64,000 bases of DNA from Enterococcus mundtii (GTDB taxonomy: Bacteria; Bacillota; Bacilli; Lactobacillales; Enterococcaceae). Positions 40,307 through 49,090 of this stretch are shown here, piece after piece. Location: assembly GCF_002813755.1 (NCBI RefSeq), contig NZ_CP018061.1, positions 1,726,001 to 1,790,000 of the forward strand. The letters run 5' to 3'. Each line of letters begins with the position of its first letter. Position 1 is the first letter of the stretch. The position numbers were made by a program, and so were the translations under genes. The notes under the pieces are model-generated. The model saw only the letters and a program-made list of their open reading frames with translations. It had not been told where the DNA came from and did not search any database.

Positions 40307-40650
40307 GTGTTTTGATCCTCCAACAAAATTTTTCTTTTCTCAAAGCTAATCTCATCAAGCTTTTGCGTGATTTTTTGTTGTTGGATCATTTCGTAATGTT
40401 GGCATTCATCAAAGCCATTCATCAATCGCCTACTTTGATGTGAAAACTCCGAGGTGAATGTTTCGATGGACGTAAAGGTATTCGATTTCTGGTAAGACAA
40501 TTGTAATCGAAATAAGAAGTTTCCGATTTCTTTAAAGTGATTCTGGTAATCTGAACGGCAGGCATCAAGTTGTTTCATTTTCTTTTCCTGTTCTTCTCTT
40601 TTTGCTTGCAGCAACGTTTCCTCGGTATCAAGATTTGTCCATTGATTCAT
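40303..40650 (-). CDS. LXG-associated helical helper, Lap2/DUF3958-like
   Basis: 115 residues, almost wholly helical and coiled-coil-like (TLLQAKREEQEKKMKQLDACR). Position between a WXG100-like protein and an LXG toxin matches Lap2 of streptococcal type VIIb loci, a targeting partner that binds the LXG domain. AAGGAGAG before the ATG; start overlaps the upstream stop (TAATG) and the end overlaps the toxin start (ATGA). Family name by context and size. Confidence 0.75.
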   Translation of the reverse strand: MNQWTNLDTEETLLQAKREEQEKKMKQLDACRSDYQNHFKEIGNFLFRLQLSYQKSNTFTSIETFTSEFSHQSRRLMNGFDECQHYEMIQQQKITQKLDEISFEKRKILLEDQNT

Positions 40651-40931
40651 TAGCGTCTCTCCTTAAAAAGATCTCGACTTAACTGAGTGTCTAGTGTAGA
40701 AAATCCTTGAGCAGCAGTTTGCAATTGATTAGCAGCGCCTGAGATGGCTGAGGCAATTTGATTGGCTGAGTTTTTAGCGGACGTTATGCTACTTTGAATG
40801 TCTTGATTGCCAATTAGCGTGGTGCGTGTGTCATTTTGAAGCGATGATGCTTGGTTTAAAGGGCTGGTTGCACTGGTGATTCTTGAAGTGGACTGTTGGG
40901 CTTGTTGAGAATTACTGCTGAATGTGGCCAT
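40650..40931 (-). CDS. WXG100-like LXG-associated helper, Lap1/DUF3130-like
   Basis: 93 residues from the ATG at 40931, with AAGGAGG five bases upstream; an upstream in-frame start would include the RBS. Small helical protein rich in Ser, Ala and Gln (ATFSSNSQQAQQ, NSANQIASAISGAANQLQ), like the TIGR04197/DUF3130 secretion partners of LXG toxins. First gene of the operon helper1-helper2-LXG-immunity. No esx/ess secretion machinery is in the window, so it must be elsewhere if functional. Confidence 0.8.
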   Translation of the reverse strand: MATFSSNSQQAQQSTSRITSATSPLNQASSLQNDTRTTLIGNQDIQSSITSAKNSANQIASAISGAANQLQTAAQGFSTLDTQLSRDLFKERR

Positions 40932-41077
40932 AACTTCCTCCTTTACCATAATGTTTAGATAGAACGTTTACATATTCATTATAACAATACATAACCTCTC
41001 GGTGGGTGAGAATTCTATTAGATAGGTCTTGTTACTTTATTTCTTATCTGGTTGTTGAAGGTATTTCTCAATGGACT

Positions 41078-41111
41078 AAAAAACACTGAAGGAAAAATCT
41101 CCTTCAGTGTT
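41078..41111 (-). terminator. Terminator of the iron-uptake operon
   Basis: AACACTGAAGGA-gattttt-TCCTTCAGTGTT stem followed by TTTTTT on the minus strand. Confidence 0.85.
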
Positions 41112-41153
41112 CCTCTATGCTATCCAAACTGATTCCAACATTCTGCTCTTATC

Positions 41154-42158
41154 TTATACGGATAGTTGTTTCTTTTGAATGTAAAATAATAAATAAAGAA
41201 AATACGGCGCGCCCAAGACAGCAATCAGAATTCCTGTAGGTACTTCTCCATCTGGCAAAATGACGCGCGCAAGAATATCAGCAATGTTGACAAATAATCC
41301 TCCGAACAAACCACTAAAAAGGAGGGTCAACTGATTTTCTTTACGTACAATGATTTTGGCAGCATGCGGTGCGAGTAACCCCACAAAGGACAAGCTACCT
41401 GCGACAGCCACACTGCCACAGGCTAAACCAACAGCAAGCAGTAATAAAACTGACTGACTTCGTGACACATTCAGTCCTAAGCTTTGCGCACGTTCTGGTC
41501 CAAAGGATAAAAGACCAATCCTGCGACTATAGAAAAACGCTAAAGGGATCAGAATAAGTACCCATGGCAAAAAGGCAGTGACATAAGGCCAACTGGCGCC
41601 CCAGATCGAACCTGCTAACCAAGCGTTTACAAAGCCATAATTTTCTTTTGATATCTTTATCGTACTTAATAACATTGCCGCAGAAAAGCCGGCATTCACA
41701 GCGATACCTGAAAGGAGCAAGCGATTCATCGCCACTTGTCCCGAACGCTGATAGGCAACAAAATAGACTAGACATGCAGCAAGCGTGCCGCCTAGAAAGG
41801 CAACGAAAAGCAACAAGAAAGGTGACGCATGGCTAGTAAAAAAGCCTAAATATAGCATCACGAAAAAGCCTGCACCGGAATTGATGCCTAAAATACTTGA
41901 ATCGGCTAATGGGTTTCTAGTTACTCCTTGCAAAAGATAGCCAGCGATTCCTAGACAGGAACCTGCGAATAAACTGATCAATAGTCGGGGCAAGCGAAAT
42001 TCTGTCAGAACCAATTGTTGGACCTGTGTTCCTCTACCAACTGCGACATCGATCAATTGGTCAATATAAAGAAACGGTGTACCGATCATTAAACTGATTC
42101 CCGCAGTCACAAGCCATAAAAATAGTAACAGGCCAATCCCCCAATATATTTTTTTCAC
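41154..42158 (-). CDS. Iron-siderophore ABC transporter permease, FecCD family
   Basis: 334 residues, about 9-10 membrane helices. FecCD signatures: RLPRLLISLFAGSCLGIAGYLLQGVTRNPLAD near 55-85 and SLSFVGLLAPHAAKI near 250. The GTG start follows GGAGGGA and overlaps the previous permease stop. Pairs with the next permease to form the channel, powered by the ATPase in the same operon. Confidence 0.92.
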   Translation of the reverse strand: MKKIYWGIGLLLFLWLVTAGISLMIGTPFLYIDQLIDVAVGRGTQVQQLVLTEFRLPRLLISLFAGSCLGIAGYLLQGVTRNPLADSSILGINSGAGFFVMLYLGFFTSHASPFLLLFVAFLGGTLAACLVYFVAYQRSGQVAMNRLLLSGIAVNAGFSAAMLLSTIKISKENYGFVNAWLAGSIWGASWPYVTAFLPWVLILIPLAFFYSRRIGLLSFGPERAQSLGLNVSRSQSVLLLLAVGLACGSVAVAGSLSFVGLLAPHAAKIIVRKENQLTLLFSGLFGGLFVNIADILARVILPDGEVPTGILIAVLGAPYFLYLLFYIQKKQLSV

Positions 42159-43147
42159 ACGCGTTCCCTCCTAACTTGTACTAATAAGAAAGGGACACCG
42201 ATCAAGGAGATGACTAAGCCAAATGGTGTTTCAAAAGGTGGATTGATCATTCGTGCCACAAAGTCTGCTAACATGACTAAGATTCCCCCAGCGATAAATG
42301 AAGCTGGCAAGACATACCGATAATCCGTACCGACAAAGCCACGAACAACAGGTGGAACCATCAAACCAATAAATGAGACGGGCCCAACTAAAGAAACAGC
42401 TAACGCTGCTAAGATCGAAACAAAGATGAAAACCAAGACCCGTGTGCGCTGTGGATGTCCTCCTAAGGCGATCGCATGGGATTCACTCAAATGGATCAGG
42501 GAAATCGACTTTCCTAATAGAAAAGAGCCAATAACCGCCACTAAATAGATAGGAGAAAGAACGAGCAACTGTTGCCAAGTAATATTAGCCGCACCGCCAA
42601 CAAACCAAAAAGTCAAATCTTGTTGTAGATTAAATAACTGGGTCAGTGCTTGGCTGATTGCCGTAAAAAAAGAACTGATCGCCACACCGGCTAAAATCAT
42701 CTGCATGGTGCTGAGTCCGATTTTTGAAAAACTAAAGAAACCTAGAACCGTCATCGTCACGATCAACGACCCGAGCAATGATAGTAGAAAAATTGAAAAC
42801 GGCGAAGCTTTAGGTAAAAAAGCAAAGCTAAATGCCATGGCTAACGACGCACCTGCATTGATTCCTAACAATCCTGAATCTGCCAAGTTGTTTCGCGTTA
42901 CCCCTTGCATCAAAGCGCCACTGAGGGCGAAACAACTGCCCACAATAAATGCTCCGATGACCCGAGGCAGACGGATATTACGAATGATCTGCTGGGCTTG
43001 ATCAGTCGGATCGAACTGGAACAACGCCTGCCAGACTTCATTGCCTTTAACTGTAGAAGCACCATTATACAAAGCAAAAAAGAAGACAATGATTGCCAAT
43101 AACAGAAGCAGCCACAGGGTATTTATTTTTTTCCCTTTCCTCATCAT
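42155..43147 (-). CDS. Iron-siderophore ABC transporter permease, FecCD family
   Basis: 330 residues. RNIRLPRVIGAFIVGSCFALSGALMQGVTRNNLAD near 56-90 and GPVSFIGLMVPPVVR near 255, parallel to the next gene, so a heterodimeric channel. It overlaps the ATPase stop (ATGA). Substrate specificity cannot be told; the Fur boxes point to iron. Confidence 0.92.
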   Translation of the reverse strand: MMRKGKKINTLWLLLLLAIIVFFFALYNGASTVKGNEVWQALFQFDPTDQAQQIIRNIRLPRVIGAFIVGSCFALSGALMQGVTRNNLADSGLLGINAGASLAMAFSFAFLPKASPFSIFLLSLLGSLIVTMTVLGFFSFSKIGLSTMQMILAGVAISSFFTAISQALTQLFNLQQDLTFWFVGGAANITWQQLLVLSPIYLVAVIGSFLLGKSISLIHLSESHAIALGGHPQRTRVLVFIFVSILAALAVSLVGPVSFIGLMVPPVVRGFVGTDYRYVLPASFIAGGILVMLADFVARMINPPFETPFGLVISLIGVPFLLVQVRRERV

Positions 43148-43944
43148 TTTCCCTCCGGTTTCTTGATGAGATCATATGTTAAAAAGACAGGTTTATTTGT
43201 TTCAGGTAATTGAACGATTTGTGCTTCGATCTCAAAAATCTCTCTCATCCATTCTTTCGTGATGACTTGTTCTGGGGTCCCATTGACGATTAATCGCCCT
43301 TCTTTCATTGCGACTAAATAATCGGAAAAGCGGGAGGCATGATTGATGTCATGGATCGACATCAAAATCGTTGTTTTTTTCATTCGGTTGATTTCTTTCA
43401 GTAAATCTAAGATCTCCAGTTGATGCGCAGGATCTAAAAAAGTTGTTGGTTCATCAAGGATCAAGATATCTGCTTCTTGAGCTAACGCCATCGCAATCCA
43501 GACTCGTTGGGCTTGACCTCCGGATAAACTCGCTAAGTCTCGATCTTTTAGCGAGATCAGATCCGTCGCTGTCAATGCCCACTCAATGGCCTGCAGATCT
43601 TGATCATCCATGCCACTGAATAGTTTTTGATAGGGATATCTACCGTAAGAAACGACTTCTTCAACTGTCATTCCTAATGGGTATTCACTCGTTTGGGCTA
43701 GTAAGGCAAGTTTCCGAGCTAGTTCTTTCGAATGATAGGTCGTCAAGTCACGATCGTTGACTAATATTTTGCCGTTTTTTACAGGAAGTATGCGGGTAAA
43801 GCTTTTTAATAATGTAGACTTACCACTGCCGTTTGGGCCAATCAAACTGGTGATTTTCCCTTCTGGTATAGCGACAGACAAATTTTCAATTATCGTTTTG
43901 TTGGGGTAACCGGTAGTAATTTCAACTGCATTTAATCTAGACAT
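43144..43944 (-). CDS. Iron-siderophore ABC transporter ATPase, FecE/FhuC-like
   Basis: 266 residues from the ATG at 43944 (GAGGGGGAAG upstream). Walker A GPNGSGKSTLLKSF near 37, ABC signature LSGGQAQRVWIAMAL near 138, Walker B ILILDEPTTFLD and the switch His in SIHDINHA. First gene of ATPase-permease-permease, divergent from the binding protein. Confidence 0.95.
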   Translation of the reverse strand: MSRLNAVEITTGYPNKTIIENLSVAIPEGKITSLIGPNGSGKSTLLKSFTRILPVKNGKILVNDRDLTTYHSKELARKLALLAQTSEYPLGMTVEEVVSYGRYPYQKLFSGMDDQDLQAIEWALTATDLISLKDRDLASLSGGQAQRVWIAMALAQEADILILDEPTTFLDPAHQLEILDLLKEINRMKKTTILMSIHDINHASRFSDYLVAMKEGRLIVNGTPEQVITKEWMREIFEIEAQIVQLPETNKPVFLTYDLIKKPEGK

Positions 43945-43961
43945 ATACTTCCCCCTCTCAT

Positions 43962-43976
43962 TGAAAATCATTCTCA
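43962..43976. promoter_or_regulatory. Fur box before the ATPase gene
   Basis: TGAGAATGATTTTCA (minus strand) matches 13 of 15 positions of TGATAATNATTATCA and lies immediately downstream of the -10 of the leftward promoter. Confidence 0.75.
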
Positions 43977-44005
43977 ATTATGACGGTACTTCACAAATTC
44001 GTCAA
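43977..44005 (-). promoter_or_regulatory. Leftward promoter of the iron-uptake operon
   Basis: Minus strand TTGACG, 17-base spacer, CATAAT, about 33 bases before the ATPase start, abutting a Fur box. Confidence 0.75.
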
Positions 44006-44039
44006 GCACAAATTTCGTCGTTTACGTTAGTAAAAAGAG

Positions 44040-44068
44040 TTGACAGCGCCCTTTTCTTGGGGAATAAT
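44040..44068 (+). promoter_or_regulatory. Rightward promoter of the binding-protein gene
   Basis: TTGACA, 17-base spacer, AATAAT, a near-consensus promoter 41 bases before the lipoprotein start. Confidence 0.8.
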
Positions 44069-44073
44069 AGCAA

Positions 44074-44090
44074 TTGAGAAACATTCTCAA
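44074..44090. promoter_or_regulatory. Fur box at the binding-protein start site
   Basis: TTGAGAA-ACA-TTCTCAA, a perfect 7-3-7 palindrome; 12 of 15 to the Fur core consensus. It covers the expected transcription start of the rightward promoter. Confidence 0.7.
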
Positions 44091-44109
44091 TTACGATCGG
44101 AGGAAAGAC

Positions 44110-45066
44110 ATGAGACTTAAAAATAAACTATTCACAATCTCTAGCGCATTACTTTTGGTGGGATTACTTAGTGCTTGCTCGCCAGGCTCATCCACAACCG
44201 AAGAAACAACTGCATCATCGACTACTGCTGATAATGGTACGCATACCTTGACAGATACATTAGGACATTCAGTTGAAATACCTAACCAACCCAAGCGGAT
44301 CATCGGCAGTTATTTAGAGGATTATCTTGTTGCGTTAGGTGAAACCCCGGTTGCTCAATGGACAGTCGGCAGTGGTTCGATCCAAGATTATTTACAAGAT
44401 GATCTGAAAGATGTCCCAACTATCTCCTATGATCTACCCTATGAAAATGTGTTAAGTTTTGAACCTGATTTATTATTGATTTCTTCTTCAGCCACTGTTG
44501 AAGGCGGCAAATACGAGCAATATAGTAAAATTGCTCCAACCTATGTTGTTAAAAATGGTACCGATGTCACATGGGAAGAACAGTTGCAAGACATTGGCAA
44601 AGTATTGAATAAAGAGGACAAAGCAGAGGAAATCATTCAAGATTATCAAGATTACGCGAAAGAAACACGAGAAGAATTGAGTGATCAGATCGATGGGAAA
44701 ACAGCGGCCGTCTTATGGGTCACGAACAACTCTGCCTTTATGGTCAGCCAGAATCGTTCAAGTGGTCGCATCGTTTATGAAGATCTACAATTCGGTGTGC
44801 CATCTTTAGTGGAAGAAGTATCAAAAGAGGCAACCTCTGATTGGTCAGCTGTTTCATCAGAAAAATTAGCTGAATTAGACGCAGACTATATCATCTTAGT
44901 CAATAGTGATGAACAAGCAGCGATGTTCAATGAACCCACTTGGCAAAATCTGAAAGCAGTCAAAGCGGGGCAAGTGTTCGAATTTGGTCCAACTTCTAGC
45001 TGGTTATATAATGGACCAATCGCTAGTCGTCAAATGATCGATGATATCAAAGGCGAGCTAAAGTAA
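44110..45066 (+). CDS. Iron-siderophore binding lipoprotein
   Basis: 318 residues from the ATG at 44110 (CGGAGGAAA upstream). Lipoprotein signal with lipobox LLSAC, a Ser/Thr-rich linker, then the class III binding fold (HTLTDTLGHSVEIPNQPKRIIGSY, long central helix). It captures ferric siderophore or chelated iron outside the cell and delivers it to the divergent permease pair. Closest in style to FhuD/FecB-like proteins. Confidence 0.92.
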   Translation: MRLKNKLFTISSALLLVGLLSACSPGSSTTEETTASSTTADNGTHTLTDTLGHSVEIPNQPKRIIGSYLEDYLVALGETPVAQWTVGSGSIQDYLQDDLKDVPTISYDLPYENVLSFEPDLLLISSSATVEGGKYEQYSKIAPTYVVKNGTDVTWEEQLQDIGKVLNKEDKAEEIIQDYQDYAKETREELSDQIDGKTAAVLWVTNNSAFMVSQNRSSGRIVYEDLQFGVPSLVEEVSKEATSDWSAVSSEKLAELDADYIILVNSDEQAAMFNEPTWQNLKAVKAGQVFEFGPTSSWLYNGPIASRQMIDDIKGELK

Positions 45067-45144
45067 AAACGTGAAAACCACAATTTGGCTTGCGCTGTAA
45101 ATAAAAGAAGTGTTCCATGTGCTAGCTGGTAAACAGCACATCGA

Positions 45145-45191
45145 AAAACGACAATCACCAAGAGGTTAAATTCTTCGGTGATTGTCGTTTT
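45145..45191. terminator. Bidirectional terminator between binding protein and kdpE
   Basis: AAAACGACAATCACC and GGTGATTGTCGTTTT form a perfect 15-bp stem with a 17-base loop. Confidence 0.8.
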
Positions 45192-45219
45192 ATTCGATAT
45201 TCAATTTGTTTGTCGCTTA

Positions 45220-45903
45220 CTAAGAATTTCGGTAATCACGTAACCGATAGCCAACTCCGATCTCAGTGATCAAATATTCTGGACGAATGGTATTTTTCTC
45301 GATTTTTTTCCGAATGTTTGACATATTCACTCGCAACACTTGGGAATCTGTTCCATAAGGCCCCCAAACTTCTGATGTTAATACGCGATAAGTGACGACC
45401 TTCCCAAGGTGTTGGAATAATACAAGCAAAATGCGATATTCATTCTTAGTGAGATGAATCGGTTCTCCTGCTTTGGTCAACAGCTGGCTTTCTGTGTCCA
45501 AAGTCAATTCACCATTGGTGATGACTGAAGGTAATTCCTCTTGTTTACGATGACGAAAAGCGGTTCTGATCCTAGCAAGCAATTCGTTCATCCCAAAAGG
45601 CTTAGTGACGTAATCATCAGCACCGAGATCGAGGGCTTTGACTTTTTCATGCTCGTTGTTTCGCGCTGAGATCACGATCAACGGTGTAGCCAGTCGTTTA
45701 CGAATGATTTTCAATAATTCGATACCATCAATGTCTGGCAAACCTAAATCGAGCAAAATCAAGTCAAAGGAATCTTCTTGGAACACATGCAAAGCTTCCA
45801 TGCCTGTTGTGGCAATCGTAACGTGATAATGTTCTTTTGCCAACACGACTTCCATAAAATCAGTGATCGTTGGGTCATCTTCAATCAATAGTACTTTCCT
45901 CAT
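45220..45903 (-). CDS. kdpE: Response regulator KdpE
   Basis: 227 residues, OmpR/PhoB type. Receiver domain with acidic pocket (LLIEDDPTI), phosphoacceptor Asp in LILLDLGLPDIDG near 52, and Lys in DDYVTKPFGMNELLAR; C-terminal winged helix (about 130-225, HLTKNEYRILLVLF, SNIRKKIE). It activates kdpFABC on K+ limitation. It overlaps kdpD by about 23 bases. Confidence 0.93.
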   Translation of the reverse strand: MRKVLLIEDDPTITDFMEVVLAKEHYHVTIATTGMEALHVFQEDSFDLILLDLGLPDIDGIELLKIIRKRLATPLIVISARNNEHEKVKALDLGADDYVTKPFGMNELLARIRTAFRHRKQEELPSVITNGELTLDTESQLLTKAGEPIHLTKNEYRILLVLFQHLGKVVTYRVLTSEVWGPYGTDSQVLRVNMSNIRKKIEKNTIRPEYLITEIGVGYRLRDYRNS

Positions 45904-48505
45904 GTAACGTCACCTCCTCACTCTTGTTCAAATAGATGCGAACCACTGTTTTCCCTTCTGATACAGCCATCTCTAATTTCCCATTATGGGCATGGATGAT
46001 GGTTTTGACAATACTTAATCCAATGCCAAGACCATTTTTTGAATCAATTGGTACTTCTTCTTCATTGGATAGATTCATCTGGATTTTTTCATATTGCTTC
46101 AATGAGATTTCACCATCATTCTTCACTTCGCAAATGACCTGTTGTCCCTCTTGAAACACGCTGACTTCTACTTGCCCTTGTGTCGATCCATGACGAAACG
46201 CATTTTCCACCAGATTGAACATCGCTTGCTCAATCAAGATAGGGTCAACTTCGACAAATAAAACCGCTGTCGGTAAATGAACCAATAATTCCTTGTCAGG
46301 ATAAACTTTTGTGACATGTTCATAGACTGCTTCGATGATTTCCTCAATCGGTTCTGTTGTTTTTTTCACTTGCATCGTGTCCATATTGATCCGTGTGATC
46401 GACAACAGATTCTCCACCATGCGAATCAACCATTGGGATTCTGTCTGGATATCGGTCAGCAATTTTTGGCGCGTTGCTTGTTTCAACTCTTCATCTGTCT
46501 GCAAGAGTGTTTCCGCAATCCCTGAAATCGCAGTCAGCGGTGTACGCAAATCATGGGAAATCGCACGCAATAGATTACTGCGGACTTTTTCACGCTCATT
46601 TTCTAACTCGATTTGCTCTTTTTCATTCTTAAGCTCTGTTTGCTCTAAGATAACAGCGAGTTGGGTCAACACTAACCGTAAGTAGTTCAATTGACTATCC
46701 TCGATTGGAAGCCCACGACTGCGACGAATCCCTAAAACGGCTAACGTCTTGCCGTTTGCGACAATCGGTAAATAAAAACCTTTTGCGCCACTTAATGTAT
46801 CCGTTCCAAAACCTGAATCTTTTTGATTTTTAGCCGTCCAATAAGCTACTGCTGCTTCTTCTGGATGATCGAGTAAAAATGGGGCATCTTTTGGTGTATA
46901 TTGGCTTAGCTTGATGGCATGTTTATCAAAGAAAATCACTTCCCGATCCAATAGTCTACCTAAATAAGTGGCAGATAATTCAACGATTTGTTGCTGGTCT
47001 TCTGCTAAAACAAATTGCTTGTTCAGTTCATACAGAATTTCCATCTGTTGTTCTTTTTCTCTGGCATGGACAGCCTGTTTTTTCAGACGAACCATCAAAT
47101 TACTGATCATCAGTGCAACGATCAGCATGATGACTAAAGTAATCGGATAGCCTTGTTTATATACGGTCAAGGAATACAGTGGCTCGACAAAAAACCAGTT
47201 GAAAGCCAAGACACTTAAAATAGAAGATAATGCGCTCCAAAAATAGCCAGAGGTCAAACGGGCAACAAGTAAGATAAAGAAAATGTACACCAACATCAAG
47301 TTTTGTTCTCCGAAGTGGAGATATTGCATCACCTCAGTCAAGAGCGTTGCTACGAACACACAGATCAATGAAATCGCAACATCTTTTCCTCCCCCTTCCA
47401 CTAGTTTCTTGGAGTGGGAAAGGATGGTTGAACGTTTTTCTTTATAAGGAATCAAGTGAAGTTCAGTTTCTGGCAATCGTTTGAGCAATCGAACATCCAG
47501 CTCTTCTGAAAACAATCGCTCCGTCCACGGTTTCGCCAAATTTTTACCGATGATCAAATCGGTTGCACCGACCAGTTTAGCATATTCGACGATTGTTTCA
47601 AATGAATGATCCTCCTCGATCACCACGACTTCTGCACCAAGTTTCTCCGCTAAGTCATTCGTCCCCTGTAAACGATCATCGGAACGAATGTATAGCACGA
47701 TCCATTCTGCCCCCAAGCCTTGAGCTAACCGAGCAGTCCACCGAATACTTTTCTCAGCCATTTTAGGGAAAGCATCTTGAACGATCGTGATTAGTTTGCT
47801 TTGGACACCATTTGTTTTACCGATCACACGATTGATATGATCCGAAGCCCGTTGGATCGCTAGACCTCGTAACTGTTCCAATTTTTTAGGAATAAAGAAG
47901 TGCTGCAAGGCGCGTTTTGCATTTTCATCGGCATAGATTTTCCCTTGCGCTAAACGATCGATCAATTCATCTGGTTCCACATCGATGACCTTCAATGTCG
48001 CCTGTTGGAAAAACGTATCCGGAACCGTTTCTTTTACTTCGATCCCAGTCACTTCTTCAACGATATCATTCAAGCTTTCAATATGTTGGACGTTGATCGT
48101 CGTATGGACATTGATCCCCGCATTCAATAATTCTTCGATATCTTGATATCGCTTGCGATTTCTTGATCCTGGCGCATTACTATGGGCTAATTCATCGATC
48201 AAAACGATTTCTGGCTGACGTTTGATAATGGCATCGATATTAGGTTCACTCAAAGTCAGCCCCTTATACGTCACTTCTTTTAAAGGAATCTGTGGTAATC
48301 CTTCTAATAATTGGTTTGTATCCGGGCGATCATGAGGTTCGATGTAGCCAACCACAATATCTTTACCTAGTACGCTAAGCTCTTGTGCTTCCGCCAGCAT
48401 CGCATAAGTCTTGCCGACTCCCGCCGCAAAGCCAAAATAAACCCGTAGACGTCCTCGGCTTTTTTCACGCTGGTGTAACATTTCTGAAACATCCTGTCTT
48501 TCCAT
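45881..48505 (-). CDS. kdpD: Sensor histidine kinase KdpD
   Basis: 874 residues from the ATG at 48505 (AGGAG, eight bases upstream). Domains in order: KdpD N-terminal domain with Walker A FGFAAGVGKTYAML; universal-stress-like domain; four membrane helices (about 385-490); a GAF-like region; HisKA with SHDLRTPLTAISG; HATPase with NLVENAFRHGS and GLGIGLSIVKTI. It senses potassium and osmotic state and controls KdpE. Third-last gene of kdpFABCDE. Confidence 0.95.
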   Translation of the reverse strand: MERQDVSEMLHQREKSRGRLRVYFGFAAGVGKTYAMLAEAQELSVLGKDIVVGYIEPHDRPDTNQLLEGLPQIPLKEVTYKGLTLSEPNIDAIIKRQPEIVLIDELAHSNAPGSRNRKRYQDIEELLNAGINVHTTINVQHIESLNDIVEEVTGIEVKETVPDTFFQQATLKVIDVEPDELIDRLAQGKIYADENAKRALQHFFIPKKLEQLRGLAIQRASDHINRVIGKTNGVQSKLITIVQDAFPKMAEKSIRWTARLAQGLGAEWIVLYIRSDDRLQGTNDLAEKLGAEVVVIEEDHSFETIVEYAKLVGATDLIIGKNLAKPWTERLFSEELDVRLLKRLPETELHLIPYKEKRSTILSHSKKLVEGGGKDVAISLICVFVATLLTEVMQYLHFGEQNLMLVYIFFILLVARLTSGYFWSALSSILSVLAFNWFFVEPLYSLTVYKQGYPITLVIMLIVALMISNLMVRLKKQAVHAREKEQQMEILYELNKQFVLAEDQQQIVELSATYLGRLLDREVIFFDKHAIKLSQYTPKDAPFLLDHPEEAAVAYWTAKNQKDSGFGTDTLSGAKGFYLPIVANGKTLAVLGIRRSRGLPIEDSQLNYLRLVLTQLAVILEQTELKNEKEQIELENEREKVRSNLLRAISHDLRTPLTAISGIAETLLQTDEELKQATRQKLLTDIQTESQWLIRMVENLLSITRINMDTMQVKKTTEPIEEIIEAVYEHVTKVYPDKELLVHLPTAVLFVEVDPILIEQAMFNLVENAFRHGSTQGQVEVSVFQEGQQVICEVKNDGEISLKQYEKIQMNLSNEEEVPIDSKNGLGIGLSIVKTIIHAHNGKLEMAVSEGKTVVRIYLNKSEEVTLHEESTID

Positions 48506-48532
48506 CTTTGTTTCTCCTAACCCCTCTGCCAC

Positions 48533-49054
48533 CTACATGTTATCAAGTGACAGATTCAATTCAAGCACATTGACAAACATTCGATCTGAAAACCAATCTT
48601 TCTGTGCTTTTTCCTGTATTATAGCACGAATTTTGGCAACGTCTTGTCCCCGCTCTTTAGCGATACGAGAGACTTGATTTTCTGCGGCTGCCACACTGAT
48701 ATGCGGATCAACACCGCTTGCAGAGTTTGTGACTAGATCGATTGGGATCTCCGTAGTTTGATTGCTTTGTTGTGCCAATTCTGTTTTATCTTCTACTAAT
48801 TTCTTTTGCTCCGATGAGGTTGGTGAAAGTTGGGTCACGTCTTGCCCTCTTCCATTAAAATAAGCTGCCTGTTGAAAGGATTGTCCAATCAACGAAGAGC
48901 CGACCACCTTCCCTGAAACAACTCTCTGACTACCATTGGCTTGCTGGGCAAAGAAAAGTTGACCGATACCAGTAACAGCGAAGGTGTATAGCCCACCAAG
49001 GAGTAGTATGCTGAGGAATAAAAAACTAAGCTGTGCTCTAAGGATATTTTTCAT
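48533..49054 (-). CDS. kdpC: Potassium-transporting ATPase subunit C
   Basis: 173 residues. One N-terminal helix (LSFLFLSILLLGGLYTFAVTGIG), then NGSQRVVSGKVVGSSLIGQSF and NSASGVDPHISVAAAENQVSRIA, the KdpC signatures. It stabilises the KdpFABC complex. AAGGAATT before ATG; 36 bases after kdpB. Confidence 0.95.
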   Translation of the reverse strand: MKNILRAQLSFLFLSILLLGGLYTFAVTGIGQLFFAQQANGSQRVVSGKVVGSSLIGQSFQQAAYFNGRGQDVTQLSPTSSEQKKLVEDKTELAQQSNQTTEIPIDLVTNSASGVDPHISVAAAENQVSRIAKERGQDVAKIRAIIQEKAQKDWFSDRMFVNVLELNLSLDNM

Positions 49055-49090
49055 AGGTGAATTCCTTCTTTCTGTAAAATGTCTTTCTTT

